Part shown: in pieces, positions 29,626 to 41,310 of the stretch | Position numbering within the stretch: position 1 is the stretch's first letter | How the letters are laid out: every line of letters begins with the position of its first letter | The notes under the pieces: model-generated | The model's input: only the letters and a program-made list of their open reading frames with translations | What the model was told of the DNA's origin: nothing | Database searches by the model: none | Assembly: GCA_900128395.1 (NCBI GenBank) | Contig: LT649235.1 | Location: forward strand, 25,959 to 89,958 | Reading direction: 5' to 3' | DNA from: Stramenopiles sp. TOSAG23-2 | Taxonomy: Eukaryota > Sar | DNA length: 64,000 nucleotides | Translations under genes and position numbers: made by a program

Positions 29626-30975
29626 TTATTCAAGTTTCTTTTTTCCTTTACTTTTTAAGTAAGCCATAGTAAATACACCCAAAAACAATGCGGTTGCACT
29701 CATTTGCAATCGCTGATAAATTTTTAAATCTGCTTTATACAATAACAATAAAATAACAAACAAATTTTGTGGAACACGATAAATGCTCGTGATACTTGCG
29801 CGTATTGTATTTGGTATATAGTATGATCTACAAACAGCAATACTTGGGAAATATACACCTACTGAAAATTCATACAAAATGAAAAAAAAATATACAAAAA
29901 ATTGCGTCTTGTTGTTATAAAAATAGGCATTACTATAATTGTTAATGCCAAAATCATAATTATTTAAAACAATAGTTGATAGATACGATGCTATCGACGC
30001 ACAAAATAACGAACAAGCGGCTATAGAAAATACAGCAATCAAGGCTGATTCGGGATTAAAATTTAATTTTCTTGAAAAAATGGAAACGACATGACTACCT
30101 ATCATCAATGCAAACATGAAAATTGAAAACGTCACACCAGGTGCTAATAAAGGCGACACAACGTCTAATTTTTCTTGATTTTGTTTTACATTTAAAAAAT
30201 CATTATTTGCCGCATCTTGCAATGCTGGATTCCATAGCATGATAAAGACGTGCATTGGTGCTTCAAATAATATTTGCGACAAGCCAAGTAATAGCAAAGA
30301 TTGATTATTAAATAATTCAATTATTACTTTGGACAAAGGAATTGTCTTTACAGCAACCTCGATATTATTGGAAGATGATTTGTTTTCATTACTATTATTA
30401 TTATTACCACATGGTCCCCCGCCATAGTTTTCTTTCCAGAATAAGCCAATAAATAACGCACCTAATAAACTAAACATTGCAGAGACACGAAAAGAGCCGA
30501 ATAACCCAAAATATTTGGTCGAATAAAATGAAATACCACCAGATAAAATAGCAACAATACCGCCGAGTGATGTTTGTAAATAGAAGAGTTCACCAATAAT
30601 TTTGGAATCGGTTTTACTATCGTTTAACCAAGATTCAAAAGCTGTGTGAAACAATGTAGAAGCAAAACCACCAAGTATTCTACCTATAATTAAAGTAGGC
30701 ATATAGTTACTATGCACGGAAATGCAACTTAAAATGTACAAGAAACAGCAACACATACTTGCACCTTTTCGCCCTAGACGATCTGTCCAAAAACCAGCAA
30801 ATATACTTGAAAGTAAGGACATTGTATATCCACAAATATAAATGATTTTTAATCCATCCTCAACATTTTCCGGTGCAAATTTTGTTTTATATACCGAATA
30901 AAAGTATGGCCCTTGCAACCAATTGCACGCCGACACACAAAAATATGGTAGCAGGTATCTTATGCGTACATTCAT
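29626..30975 (-). CDS. MFSD5-like molybdate-anion transporter
   Basis: A 449-residue major facilitator with about 12 hydrophobic segments, of the MOT2/MFSD5 family. Diagnostic stretches are NWLQGPYFYSVYKTKF near the start, GFWTDRLGRKGA (the MFS loop 2-3 motif), LYILSCISVHSNYM, IIGRILGGFASTLFHTAFESWLND, and the VGVYFPSIAVCRSYYIPNTIRASITSIYRVPQN stretch near the C-terminus. The algal MOT2 and human MFSD5 are linked to molybdate uptake. The transported ion here is inferred from family membership only. A short Asn-rich insert lies in the central loop (about residues 190-205). It shares a divergent spacer with the coiled-coil gene at 31622. Confidence 0.88.
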   Translation of the reverse strand: MNVRIRYLLPYFCVSACNWLQGPYFYSVYKTKFAPENVEDGLKIIYICGYTMSLLSSIFAGFWTDRLGRKGASMCCCFLYILSCISVHSNYMPTLIIGRILGGFASTLFHTAFESWLNDSKTDSKIIGELFYLQTSLGGIVAILSGGISFYSTKYFGLFGSFRVSAMFSLLGALFIGLFWKENYGGGPCGNNNNSNENKSSSNNIEVAVKTIPLSKVIIELFNNQSLLLLGLSQILFEAPMHVFIMLWNPALQDAANNDFLNVKQNQEKLDVVSPLLAPGVTFSIFMFALMIGSHVVSIFSRKLNFNPESALIAVFSIAACSLFCASIASYLSTIVLNNYDFGINNYSNAYFYNNKTQFFVYFFFILYEFSVGVYFPSIAVCRSYYIPNTIRASITSIYRVPQNLFVILLLLYKADLKIYQRLQMSATALFLGVFTMAYLKSKGKKKLE

Positions 30976-31621
30976 CTTGGATATAATGGTGGTTATGGAA
31001 TATATTACATGTATATATGTATGTTTGTATGTATATAGAGTATAATATTAATTTCTTTCTTCTTCCGGATTAATCTCTTGTTCTCTTTGGTTGTTGTTGT
31101 GTGGGCCGCGGCTGATCTGAGATGATGTACTCTGGACACCAGAGATTTTCCTTGCCAGTACTCGATTCCCTTAACCACGGTAATCCGACTATCATCCCAA
31201 ATATCCCTTAATCTTGAAATATAAAAACCGCACCCTAATACAACAGATACAACAAAATTTCATCACACAACAAATTCAAATATTTTCAGGCCATTTTATT
31301 AGATTTATACAGCTACAGTTATTTAAATATTATTATAACAGGTAAATATCACCATCATATATATATATATTTGTAGTATTATATTATTTTATTAATTTTT
31401 TTTATTCAAGCTAAAATATCAAATAACAAACAAGTGCAAGAGTATTCATAATAACAAACAAATAACAAACAAGTGTAATAGTATTCATTCATACAATCAA
31501 ATAGAATACAAGAAATAAACCAATTAAAAATTCTAAATAAAGAACCAACTAAAAATCCCTTTTACCCAACGCATATATCCACATAATTATATAATACATA
31601 TATATATTACATTAAACAAAT
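30976..31621. promoter_or_regulatory. Divergent promoter spacer
   Basis: A GC-richer block lies at about 31085-31230 (GTGGGCCGCGGCTGATC, ACACCAGAG, TTGCCAGTAC), with only half matches to the TACCWGGTA element. The side of the coiled-coil gene carries a diverged ACAAACAAGTG repeat (31420-31480). Confidence 0.45.
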
Positions 31622-34612
31622 ATGCTTGGTTCAGAAGATTTGTTACAAATACCAACACGAACTTTTAATAGTTCACCACAAAGTAATTATCAAAACGAAA
31701 CGTTTGATTATGATAATATTCGTGCTGAAATTGAAGAGACACGAGCTTTAAAAAGTGATGCAGATTCATTAATATCGAAATATATCAAAGCATCTGAACG
31801 TGTTAGGAGTGAAATGAACAAAGCGAAAAGAAAGCAGCAAGGACAATTTCAATCTGTTTCGCAGGTAAACAATTCAAGGCAACGTCATCAACAAGGGCAA
31901 ACGAGAAATGCTCATATTAATAGTGGCACTACAGGTGCCCGTTACTACGACGGTGGTGGTAACACAATAAAAACTAGAAATACTAATAGAGGAAGAGGAG
32001 CAGGAGAAAGGAATAAAGACGGAGGACGAAGAAAAAAAGGGGTTGTCATGGCTAAAACAATTCGTAAAAATACAACACGAAAATCAAGAAAAAAAATAGT
32101 TTCATCAACAACAAAATTACGAAAAAAAGCAGCAATAAATAGTAGTAGGCAGTCCAACAAAAGTCCAAATGCAACATCACCAGGTACAGCGGATCGAATC
32201 TTTGTATCGAAACGTAGTTCGATACGCCCATCCGAATTAGATGACATACGAACATATCCGAAAAAAGAAGTACAAATTATCCGTCGTAGTCGTAAAACGA
32301 AGCCAAAAGTTGGTCCAACAGAAATATATGATCAACGCTCAAAGGTAAAAGAGGCAAGGTTTGTGAAAGATAATGTGCCACAAAATGATGATGAAAGTCG
32401 TGGACTATTACGGGATAGCGAGAAATTATTAGGATTATCAAGCATCTCACAAAAATTAACGATACTAGCAGATACAAGCAACAATTACGAAGACGGACCT
32501 TCACCACGATTTTTACGTCCACAACCTACTGCGCAATCGTTTTCACCCGATGTGTTACACCAGCAGCAGCAGCAGCAGCAACAATATAATTCACAACTGA
32601 ATCCATCTGCTACCATTTTACAAGCTCAAAATTCTAGAACACAACAACCATCGCCTTCTTCACAGCCACAGATTATATATCAACAGGTACAACAGCAAGC
32701 TCATTCTCCTCCTCCTCCACAACAACCATCAATTGATCCAGAATTTGTTCGAATAACAAATGAAAAATTAGCACAAGCAGAGGAAATGGTCCGTAAATTA
32801 AGTACGCAAACCTCCTTGCTTGAAACTACGAATGCAGCGTTGAAGTCACAATTGCTTAGCCAAGAATCGCGCGTATTAGAGATAGAACGACGGGAGCGTT
32901 ACGAATTGGAACGAAAGCAGAAAATTGAGCAAGAAAAGCGATTAAAGGAGGAAGAGGCAAAATTTGCAAAGGCACGCCTTGAAGATGCTGAAAAAGCAAA
33001 GGACGATGCCATTTCAATCGTTAAAACTTTAGAATCCGCAAATAAAAATTTACAAAAAGGCTGCGAAGCTTTGCAAGATCAAGTAATCGAACATCAAAAA
33101 CGTGCTGATAGAGCTGATATGATATCGGTCAAATTACGTGAAGCAAGTTATCAACAACAGCAAAAGCTGATAGGGCAACAGGCTAGCGTAGTAGCAACAC
33201 GCATGGCTCATGATTTAGGCGCAGTAGATAATTTCGATGATTTATGCGAAGTTTTAGTAACCGAATTGTTAATGGAAGAATTAGGACTGAAAAGTAAGAA
33301 CAATAGCAATGTTGTAAATAATGATAATAATAATAACAATAATGAAGTAAAGCCAAGTGCGAAATTTGTAGCCCCGTCACAGCCACCTTATAAACGCAAA
33401 GAACATCCAATTACACAGCCTTTAGAAGAGGTTGAATCAGCTGATGAAATAGATAGCGATGCGAATACCAATGATGCCGCCGATGATAAAATGGAGGAAG
33501 ATTATGATGACGATGATTTTGATGATGAGGAGGAAGAAATAACTAAATCTGCACCGCCTCCGCGTAATAATGATAATAACAATGCCGCCCCTTTCAGCAA
33601 TGAAATGTTTACCACTCGTCTACATATGGAAATTAACAAATTACGAGATGATTTGGCGAAAGATGTTGAGCTCCGACAAACAATTGCTGAAGAGCGCTAT
33701 CGCCGCGAAGGAATGGAGAATCGAATGAAAGTGATGGCAGAAAAAGAAGCTTTGGTAGAACGTGCAGCGAAAGCGGAAGCAGAATTGAAACAGGCAGCAG
33801 AGAGGGAGAAATATTTAGAAAAATTGCATTTGAGTATGCAACAAGAATTATCATTGCAGCAAAAATTGGAAACAGCAGAAGCAAAAGCTCAATTTATGGA
33901 ACTTCAAATGAAAAAGAAAGAAGAGGAAGAACGAGCACTGAAAGAAAGATTAGCATTGGAAGGGGAGAGGGCTGACTCATTTGCATTGGCAGCAACTAGA
34001 GTCGTTGCCCAACAACCATTAGTTGATACGTCTGCGATTATACCACCACCAACCTCTCCAAATCAGAAACAGACAAACGTTGTGGAAGAAAAGAAAACGG
34101 ATGCTAATGATAATGATGATGATATCGATTTTATAGACGAAGAGGAGGAACAACCACGTGCATATACCATCCTATATGCTCGTCCTAACGATGATGTTTT
34201 GTATACAAAGTATGGAGAATCTAGCGATTATGATTTAAATGCTACTGGAAATGATGACGATAGTCATTATAATAGCTTATTATCGGATCATTCCTATGCT
34301 AATTTGACAAATGCATCAAATTATACATCCGAGGAAAGTTCCATACTTGAAAATACGTATGGTACTGAAATGAGTGATATTTCAGGCGCTGATTCATTAT
34401 TAGATGAATCAGACACGACAAATAAAATTGATGAATCAAGTGCTAGTGAAATTGATATAGATGCTCTTGCCAGTAAATTTAATTTAGTAGACCAACAAGA
34501 CCATCTTAAAGTTCAACCAGTTAGTTCAACGCAAAAGATGGAAATAAATAATTTATTATCAAGAGCAGTTACAAGAAAAAACGTTGTTACTAATGTTGTC
34601 AATGGATTGTAA
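31622..34612 (+). CDS. Large coiled-coil protein with basic N-terminus, unknown
   Basis: A 996-residue protein. The first 230 residues are highly basic and disordered (RNTNRGRGAGERNKDGG and KSRKKIVSSTTKLRKK), resembling microtubule- or nucleic-acid-binding tails. A Gln/Pro-rich segment follows (about 310-370), then coiled coils at about 375-530 (LERKQKIEQEKRLKEEEAKF) and 665-795 (Ala/Glu/Lys-rich heptads), separated by an acidic stretch. The C-terminal 170 residues are acidic and Ser/Asn-rich with a YTILYARPNDDVLYTKYGE motif. No family is recognised. The layout suits a cytoskeletal or centrosomal scaffold, which is inference. Confidence 0.6.
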   Translation: MLGSEDLLQIPTRTFNSSPQSNYQNETFDYDNIRAEIEETRALKSDADSLISKYIKASERVRSEMNKAKRKQQGQFQSVSQVNNSRQRHQQGQTRNAHINSGTTGARYYDGGGNTIKTRNTNRGRGAGERNKDGGRRKKGVVMAKTIRKNTTRKSRKKIVSSTTKLRKKAAINSSRQSNKSPNATSPGTADRIFVSKRSSIRPSELDDIRTYPKKEVQIIRRSRKTKPKVGPTEIYDQRSKVKEARFVKDNVPQNDDESRGLLRDSEKLLGLSSISQKLTILADTSNNYEDGPSPRFLRPQPTAQSFSPDVLHQQQQQQQQYNSQLNPSATILQAQNSRTQQPSPSSQPQIIYQQVQQQAHSPPPPQQPSIDPEFVRITNEKLAQAEEMVRKLSTQTSLLETTNAALKSQLLSQESRVLEIERRERYELERKQKIEQEKRLKEEEAKFAKARLEDAEKAKDDAISIVKTLESANKNLQKGCEALQDQVIEHQKRADRADMISVKLREASYQQQQKLIGQQASVVATRMAHDLGAVDNFDDLCEVLVTELLMEELGLKSKNNSNVVNNDNNNNNNEVKPSAKFVAPSQPPYKRKEHPITQPLEEVESADEIDSDANTNDAADDKMEEDYDDDDFDDEEEEITKSAPPPRNNDNNNAAPFSNEMFTTRLHMEINKLRDDLAKDVELRQTIAEERYRREGMENRMKVMAEKEALVERAAKAEAELKQAAEREKYLEKLHLSMQQELSLQQKLETAEAKAQFMELQMKKKEEEERALKERLALEGERADSFALAATRVVAQQPLVDTSAIIPPPTSPNQKQTNVVEEKKTDANDNDDDIDFIDEEEEQPRAYTILYARPNDDVLYTKYGESSDYDLNATGNDDDSHYNSLLSDHSYANLTNASNYTSEESSILENTYGTEMSDISGADSLLDESDTTNKIDESSASEIDIDALASKFNLVDQQDHLKVQPVSSTQKMEINNLLSRAVTRKNVVTNVVNGL

Positions 34613-35152
34613 AAATAGGGGGGGAAACGTATTTGTTCGCATATATAGCACGACGTATATATATATAGATGTAAATCTAATATTATGCGCATATGTTGAT
34701 TGTATGCTCGCGAGGTGTAATATATATAAAAGTTTTAACATGTATATTCCGTTTGTAATTTTATATAAATATATATTCATATATATATAAGCATAAAAAT
34801 GTTTTAATAGTAATACGTACGACTCGTAAGCTACAGTCCTTATTACTTGAATGAAAATGAAGTAAAATTAAGGTCTAATTTTAATCTAGATTTAGACTTT
34901 GGGTACAGATACAGAGATGGATTAATCTTGCGATATGAGATATTTTGTACACACGTGAAACGTCGTACAGTAGTTAAAACGTACATTCATAGATTAGATT
35001 TTCTTTTTTCATTTGATTCTTTATAATGTGCGGTATTTAATAATACCATTTTTTTTTGTTTGTTTTTTTTAGTTTTAGTTAATAACATAAAGTTTGAAGA
35101 AACTTCATGAAATTTGAGTTGTATGTCAATGACATGGTCAACACAAGATAAC
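34613..35152. other. Convergent AT-rich spacer before histone H4 3' end
   Basis: TA-rich, with CGTACGACTCGTA words near 34812. A T-rich run is at about 35049-35075. Just after the H4 stop (read on the minus strand) there is a small hairpin, ATGTC-ATT-GACAT, at about 35115-35127; it lacks the histone stem-loop geometry. Confidence 0.45.
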
Positions 35153-35533
<381 letters not shown>

Positions 35534-36197
35534 CTATGTTGTATGTGTGTTTACATATATATATATATATATATTATTTTATATGTGTGTATTTGTATGT
35601 TGTAATAGTGGTATTGTAATAGTGAGTTCCATATTTTGAATTTAGCATGGAAATACAGTCATAATAGAATGGACTACATGATTCGAGGTCAAATACCATA
35701 TCAATAACATTAGATTTATACTCGATACATCTAGACGATTATATCAGTCAATTATAGAAGAATAAATCAAAAGATGAGATTAGTTTAATGATATAGTAAT
35801 GTTAACCAGAGAAATTGATACAACGATACACATTCGGGTTATGTATAGGTTTATTATATTTACTATTAATATAATATTAGATATTATTCACTCGATTTAC
35901 TTTATTTGAATTAATAATGTTACACCATCTAGATCTTGTTTACTATGTGAATAGCATTTCAAAGTATTGATATTGAGATCAATTCTAATTGTAAAATACG
36001 ACTAGATCTCTTCTAATCTATCTCATCGTTTTACAATGCAATAGGCTTAATAATTGATTTATGATTTATTATCTTAGGTAATATTAATTGATATTTATAC
36101 TAATAGTATACGAATACCACCACTTGCCCGCCAATCTAGAAATATATTTAAATCAAAACAAAGAAGTAGTATTAGTACATACTATGAACATACATAA

Positions 36198-36713
<516 letters not shown>

Positions 36714-37510
36714 GTGCTTTGCTCTTATTGAATTTTCATTCAAGAATGCAACGTTAATGGTTTATTAAAATCGTTAACACAAAACAAAAAACAAAAAAAA
36801 ACCAAAAAGGTATTATTAAATACCGCAAACTGTAAAAGTTAAAGAATTCAAAATGTAGTTGTACAAAAAAAGACCTCCTTTCCTTGCCAAAGAAACAAAA
36901 CAATATGTGAAAAACATATTTTGATCGATGGTGGTAGTATACATATAATATACACACACACACAGGCTCCTTCCTCTGTTTCTTCTCCTGTTTTAAAAAC
37001 GTTCCCTACGAATGTATGTCTGTCAATATGGTATAATACATTATATATCTGTATATATTTTACCTCTCTTGTTATCTATCTTCTCGCCATATAATCCATG
37101 TATACGCTAAAGATGTATTACTATATTTTATATTTATTATAGTTAGAATAGTGTAATATAATGTAGTACATCTGCTATTATAATTGAAACATCTAGCCTT
37201 CTAGGCTTGCTAGTATACTAATTTTATTTACTCCGGGTTCTCCATTATCCATCAGCACATCATTATGGTAGGCCAGTATAGGCCTGCTGCCTGCTGGGCA
37301 TATAGACGGTGAAGAATGAAAGCTGGAAAGAAGAATGGCATCAATGAGGTGATATTTAAAATAAATTTTAAATTGAATTGCACGCAAATATGTGCATATT
37401 GATAATCTTTTCTATCATACACATATATATATAGAAATAAACTACGTGTATGTGTGGGTATATACGCGCATATCCCTAGTCATTCTGTATAGATATACCG
37501 ACAAATAAAA
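36714..37510. promoter_or_regulatory. Tandem spacer: H3 3' region and MLH1 promoter
   Basis: It starts with a possible histone stem-loop (36728-36743) and an A-rich CAAAAAACAAAAAAAAAC run (36780-36800). A GC-richer block at about 37190-37330 (GGCCAGTATAGGCCTGCTGCCTGCTGGGC) precedes the MLH1 start. Confidence 0.45.
36728..36743 (+). terminator. Possible histone mRNA 3' stem-loop
   Basis: TTGAAT-TTTC-ATTCAA forms a perfect 6-bp stem with a 4-nt TTTC loop, the exact geometry of the metazoan and algal histone 3' stem-loop, 15 bp after the H3 stop. The stem sequence is not the canonical GGCTCT, and the flanks differ, so it may be coincidental. Confidence 0.35.
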
Positions 37511-40333
37511 ATGGCATCAATCAATAATGATGAAGTGGATATTGCACCTTTACCATCTGCTATACAACAGTCATCTTTGCCAATAAAACGTTTGTCAAAA
37601 GACGTAGTAGACCGTATTGCAGCGGGTGAAATTATACATAAACCATCCTCAGCGTTGAAAGAAATGTTAGAAAATAGCGTTGATGCTGGCTCGACGTCGG
37701 TATCTGTCTCTTGTAAAGATGGTGGTATTAAATTGCTACAAGTAACAGACAATGGCAAAGGTATACGTAAATCAGATTTAGGGATAGTATGTGAACGGCA
37801 TACTACAAGTAAAATTCAAAAATTCGAAGATTTAACAACAGTAACAACATACGGTTTTCGTGGCGAAGCACTCGCTAGTATAAGCATGGTTGCTAATGTA
37901 ACAATTATAACTAAAACGGAAGATGCTGATTGCGCATATAAAACAACATATGCAGATAGTAAAATAGTAAATGTACCACAACCATGTGCAGGTGTTAAAG
38001 GTACGACAATTATGGTAAAAGATTTATTTTATAACGTACCAACACGCTTAAGAACATTGAAATCTAGCAACGAGGAATACCGTACCGTTTTAGGCGTAGT
38101 TAGTAAATATGCAATACACTATGGTGACAATGGCGTTGGTTTTACATGTAAAAATTTAAATGCATCAAATAGAAATAAAATGGCAGATGTACATACAACG
38201 TCCAAAAATTCTTCATTGGACAATATACGATCTATATATGGCAGTAAAGTTGCGAAGGAGTTATTAAATTTTGATATTGAAGAAACATTAGACCCATTAT
38301 CAACAACGCGAGCATCTGCTACTACTACTATTATGGCTAATACGGGATTTAAATTTAAAGCGAAAGGGTACATATCCAATGCAAATTGGAGCAGCAAAAC
38401 TGGGAATTTTATTTTATTTATAAACCATCGCCTAGTTGAACACCCACCATTAAAAAGAGCTATTAATTCTGTTTATACAGAATATTTACCACGACATGGC
38501 AAACCATTTATCTATTTATCATTAGAGTTACCACCACATGAAGTCGATGTTAATGTACACCCAACAAAAAAAGAAGTTATATTTAGTCGTAGCGATGAAA
38601 TAGTTGGCGATATTTGTATTAGTTTACGCGAAAAGTTGAAAGGTGGAAATCAATCCAGGGTTTTTCAGACCATGAATCCATCTACCATGTTTGCCCCTGT
38701 ATCGACTTCGTCGTCCTCGTCCTCTTCTACTAGTAGTAAATCTAAGAATTCGACGATTGGTACTAAAAAAAATTCATCTGCATCAACAATATCAAATAGT
38801 GCATCTTTATCTACTACTAATAATATGACATCAAAGCAAGGAAATACGAAAGAAAACCACCCGAATAGCAAAATTGGATCAACTGCATCTTCTATTCGAA
38901 AAAATGACCCATCGGATGATTCTGATTTTGCGACATCATTAGAATCTTTTAAACGTAAATCTAACTTTTTAACGCGAAGCATTAGTAGTAGTAGTAGTAG
39001 CAGGAGCAGCAGCAGTGACGGTAGTAGTGCTGGAAATGGCGCGTTTATTATGCCATTGTCGAAACCTAAAAAAAAACCTAAGGCTTATGATCCAAAGCGT
39101 TTAAATCGCACAGATTATTCTAATCCATCTGGTAGATTAGACAATTTTTTGACCAAGACGAAAAAAAATGTAAAGAAAATAAATGAAAATAATAATAATA
39201 ATACTAATGCAATACCGGGCACGAAGAACAATGATAAACGCAAACACGATGAAATAAATTCAACAATAACTACTACAACAACAACTACTACTAGGACAAC
39301 GGCCACAAATGCAATGACTATGGCAAATGATCAATCTTTGCAATCACGAAATTTAAATTTTATAACAAAAACGTATCCTCATCCAAACAATGTTAAACGA
39401 AAAAAACGAAGAAAGAACAATGATGTTAGTAATAACAATAGCAGCAACAATAATAGTTCCTATTCCTCCGCTGACGGTGATTCTGATGATAGCGATTCGG
39501 ATGAGTTGACTTCGATTTTAAATATGAGAAAAGATATAGAATTAGAATATCATAAAGGTCTTGCCACAGTATTAAAGAAACATGTATTTGTAGGTATTGT
39601 AGATAATGATTATTCATTGATACAATATGAAACAAAATTATTTATGCTAAATCATACAGTATTAGCTGAAGAATATTTTTATCAAACCGTCATTTATAAT
39701 TTTAGTCATTTTTATAAATTAAAAATACCTAGTAAACCAAATATAAAAGATTTAATATCTATCGGTTTAGATATGAATGATATGAAAGTAGTCACGATGA
39801 CGCAAGAAGGAAACATTCCAAAGCATAAACGCGTTGAAACAGCAGTTTCTAAATTGATGAGCCATAATAGAAGGGCAATGTTGGAAGATTATTTTTCAAT
39901 TGAAATTGATGATGAAGGTTGTTTATGTATGCTACCCGATTTATTACCAGGATATGTACCATTAGAAATGGCCTTGCCAGTATTTGTTGCAAGTCTTGGC
40001 ACAAGAGTAGATTTTAATGATGAACGCACCTGTTTTGAAGATGTTGCACAATGTCTTGCTCGGTATTTTTGTTCCTTACCATTTAAAAAAGAAGCAAAAG
40101 GAAATGGCAGTGGTAGCAGTGATGGAAATGCAACAAATTCAAAACGAAATAATAATAATAATAATAATGAAGAAGATGATAACGATGATAGAAAAACATT
40201 AAAATGGTTTATTCAACATATATTATTGCCATCATGTCGTTCAAGATATTATCCACGGAGAGAATTTGCTACAGATGGTACAATTTTACAAATTGCTGCA
40301 TTAGAAGATTTGTATCGCCAATTTGAACGTTGA
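37511..40333 (+). CDS. MLH1: DNA mismatch repair protein MLH1
   Basis: A 940-residue MutL homologue clearly of the MLH1 branch. The GHKL ATPase is complete: EMLENSVDAGS (catalytic E54, N55), TDNGKGIRKSDLGIVCERHTTSKI and YGFRGEALASIS (about 114-125). GYISNANWSSKTGNFILFINHRLVE and the DVNVHPTKKEV motif follow, as in MLH1. Residues about 390-665 are an unusually long Ser/Asn/Thr-rich linker with basic patches. The C-terminal dimerisation domain has YVPLEMALPVFVASLGTRVDF and FATDGTILQIAALEDLYRQFER. MLH1 proteins normally end FERC, and the final Cys contributes to the metal site of the partner endonuclease. Here the frame ends FER followed directly by TGA, one base from a Cys codon. No other mismatch-repair gene is nearby. 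Confidence 0.93.
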   Translation: MASINNDEVDIAPLPSAIQQSSLPIKRLSKDVVDRIAAGEIIHKPSSALKEMLENSVDAGSTSVSVSCKDGGIKLLQVTDNGKGIRKSDLGIVCERHTTSKIQKFEDLTTVTTYGFRGEALASISMVANVTIITKTEDADCAYKTTYADSKIVNVPQPCAGVKGTTIMVKDLFYNVPTRLRTLKSSNEEYRTVLGVVSKYAIHYGDNGVGFTCKNLNASNRNKMADVHTTSKNSSLDNIRSIYGSKVAKELLNFDIEETLDPLSTTRASATTTIMANTGFKFKAKGYISNANWSSKTGNFILFINHRLVEHPPLKRAINSVYTEYLPRHGKPFIYLSLELPPHEVDVNVHPTKKEVIFSRSDEIVGDICISLREKLKGGNQSRVFQTMNPSTMFAPVSTSSSSSSSTSSKSKNSTIGTKKNSSASTISNSASLSTTNNMTSKQGNTKENHPNSKIGSTASSIRKNDPSDDSDFATSLESFKRKSNFLTRSISSSSSSRSSSSDGSSAGNGAFIMPLSKPKKKPKAYDPKRLNRTDYSNPSGRLDNFLTKTKKNVKKINENNNNNTNAIPGTKNNDKRKHDEINSTITTTTTTTTRTTATNAMTMANDQSLQSRNLNFITKTYPHPNNVKRKKRRKNNDVSNNNSSNNNSSYSSADGDSDDSDSDELTSILNMRKDIELEYHKGLATVLKKHVFVGIVDNDYSLIQYETKLFMLNHTVLAEEYFYQTVIYNFSHFYKLKIPSKPNIKDLISIGLDMNDMKVVTMTQEGNIPKHKRVETAVSKLMSHNRRAMLEDYFSIEIDDEGCLCMLPDLLPGYVPLEMALPVFVASLGTRVDFNDERTCFEDVAQCLARYFCSLPFKKEAKGNGSGSSDGNATNSKRNNNNNNNEEDDNDDRKTLKWFIQHILLPSCRSRYYPRREFATDGTILQIAALEDLYRQFER

Positions 40334-40743
40334 TTACATGTGAATTGGTATATCTTTTTGGGGATACATGTGTAACTATAGACTTTTGTATATATATATA
40401 TATATACATGCTATCTCATATTCGTATTATAAAATTATGCGTAAATTAAATATATTAATAATAGAAGGGACAACTGATATTATCCGGCGGCACTCAGCTA
40501 TGATATGTGATATCATATCATATCATACGATAGAGATAATATGACATACTGATATCATATGTGTGTGTAAAAATATTTTACGTGGACACCACATTTTAGG
40601 CACATTTGGTGTTTTTATGTGTGTGTGTGTATAGATGTAATGGTACGCATTTTATTTAAGTAGTATAAATATTATAATATATCTTACAACACACAAAGGT
40701 GTACAAACTATTTTTTTTATATACGTATTTTAAAACAATACAT
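40334..40743. other. Convergent AT-rich spacer MLH1/eL18
   Basis: ATGATATCATAT-type palindromic words at about 40500-40560, a (GT)n run at 40616-40630 and TA runs. No dispersed repeat copy and no gene. Confidence 0.5.
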
Positions 40744-41310
40744 CTATACTTTGAAACCTCTTGAACGCCTTCTTCCTCTTGCTTTTTCAAATTTACGTCC
40801 TTGACTACGTACTCTTGGACGTTTGTGTGCACCTTTCTCTCCCATACCAAAGTATCTGAAATTTTTACGTGCCTTTAAGCGACCACGCAAAAGTACGGTG
40901 TTGTTTCCTTTTGGTTCTCTTAATGCCAGTTGATCAAAGGTAAGACATTCACCACCTGCTTTTAAGATGCGTGCACGTGCACCTTCAGTAAAAGTTAATG
41001 CACATACAGTCAATTTTGGTACGTTAATTAAACGTGCATCATCTGTAACTTTTCCAACTACAACAGCAATTTTACCTTTTTTAGCATCACCTCTCATGTA
41101 ACGTGCTACGCGAGCAAGGCCAATTGGCGGTCTGTTGTTTCCACTCATAAACATACGTTTCAATACGATTGCATTGAATTTAGAATCTGTACGTCTGGAA
41201 AGAAAACGATATAATTTAACCAATAATTTTTGGTAAACATTATCGCTAGCTGGTGCGCTACGACGTTTACCATTAACATTACGGCCACCTGCAACAATAT
41301 CAATACCCAT
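40744..41310 (-). CDS. RPL18: Cytosolic large ribosomal subunit protein eL18
   Basis: A 188-residue protein matching eL18 over its full length: [78 protein letters not shown], and the C-terminal [36 protein letters not shown] with the usual basic tail. The length is normal. A TATA-like ATATATTATATATT lies about 25-40 bp before the ATG. Confidence 0.96.
   Translation of the reverse strand: MGIDIVAGGRNVNGKRRSAPASDNVYQKLLVKLYRFLSRRTDSKFNAIVLKRMFMSGNNRPPIGLARVARYMRGDAKKGKIAVVVGKVTDDARLINVPKLTVCALTFTEGARARILKAGGECLTFDQLALREPKGNNTVLLRGRLKARKNFRYFGMGEKGAHKRPRVRSQGRKFEKARGRRRSRGFKV

Noticed and set aside
40331-40333. TGA read as Cys in MLH1
   Set aside because: TGA ends the SNF2 helicase and RBR genes at natural C-termini, so a recoded TGA is unlikely; a base change or loss is simpler.
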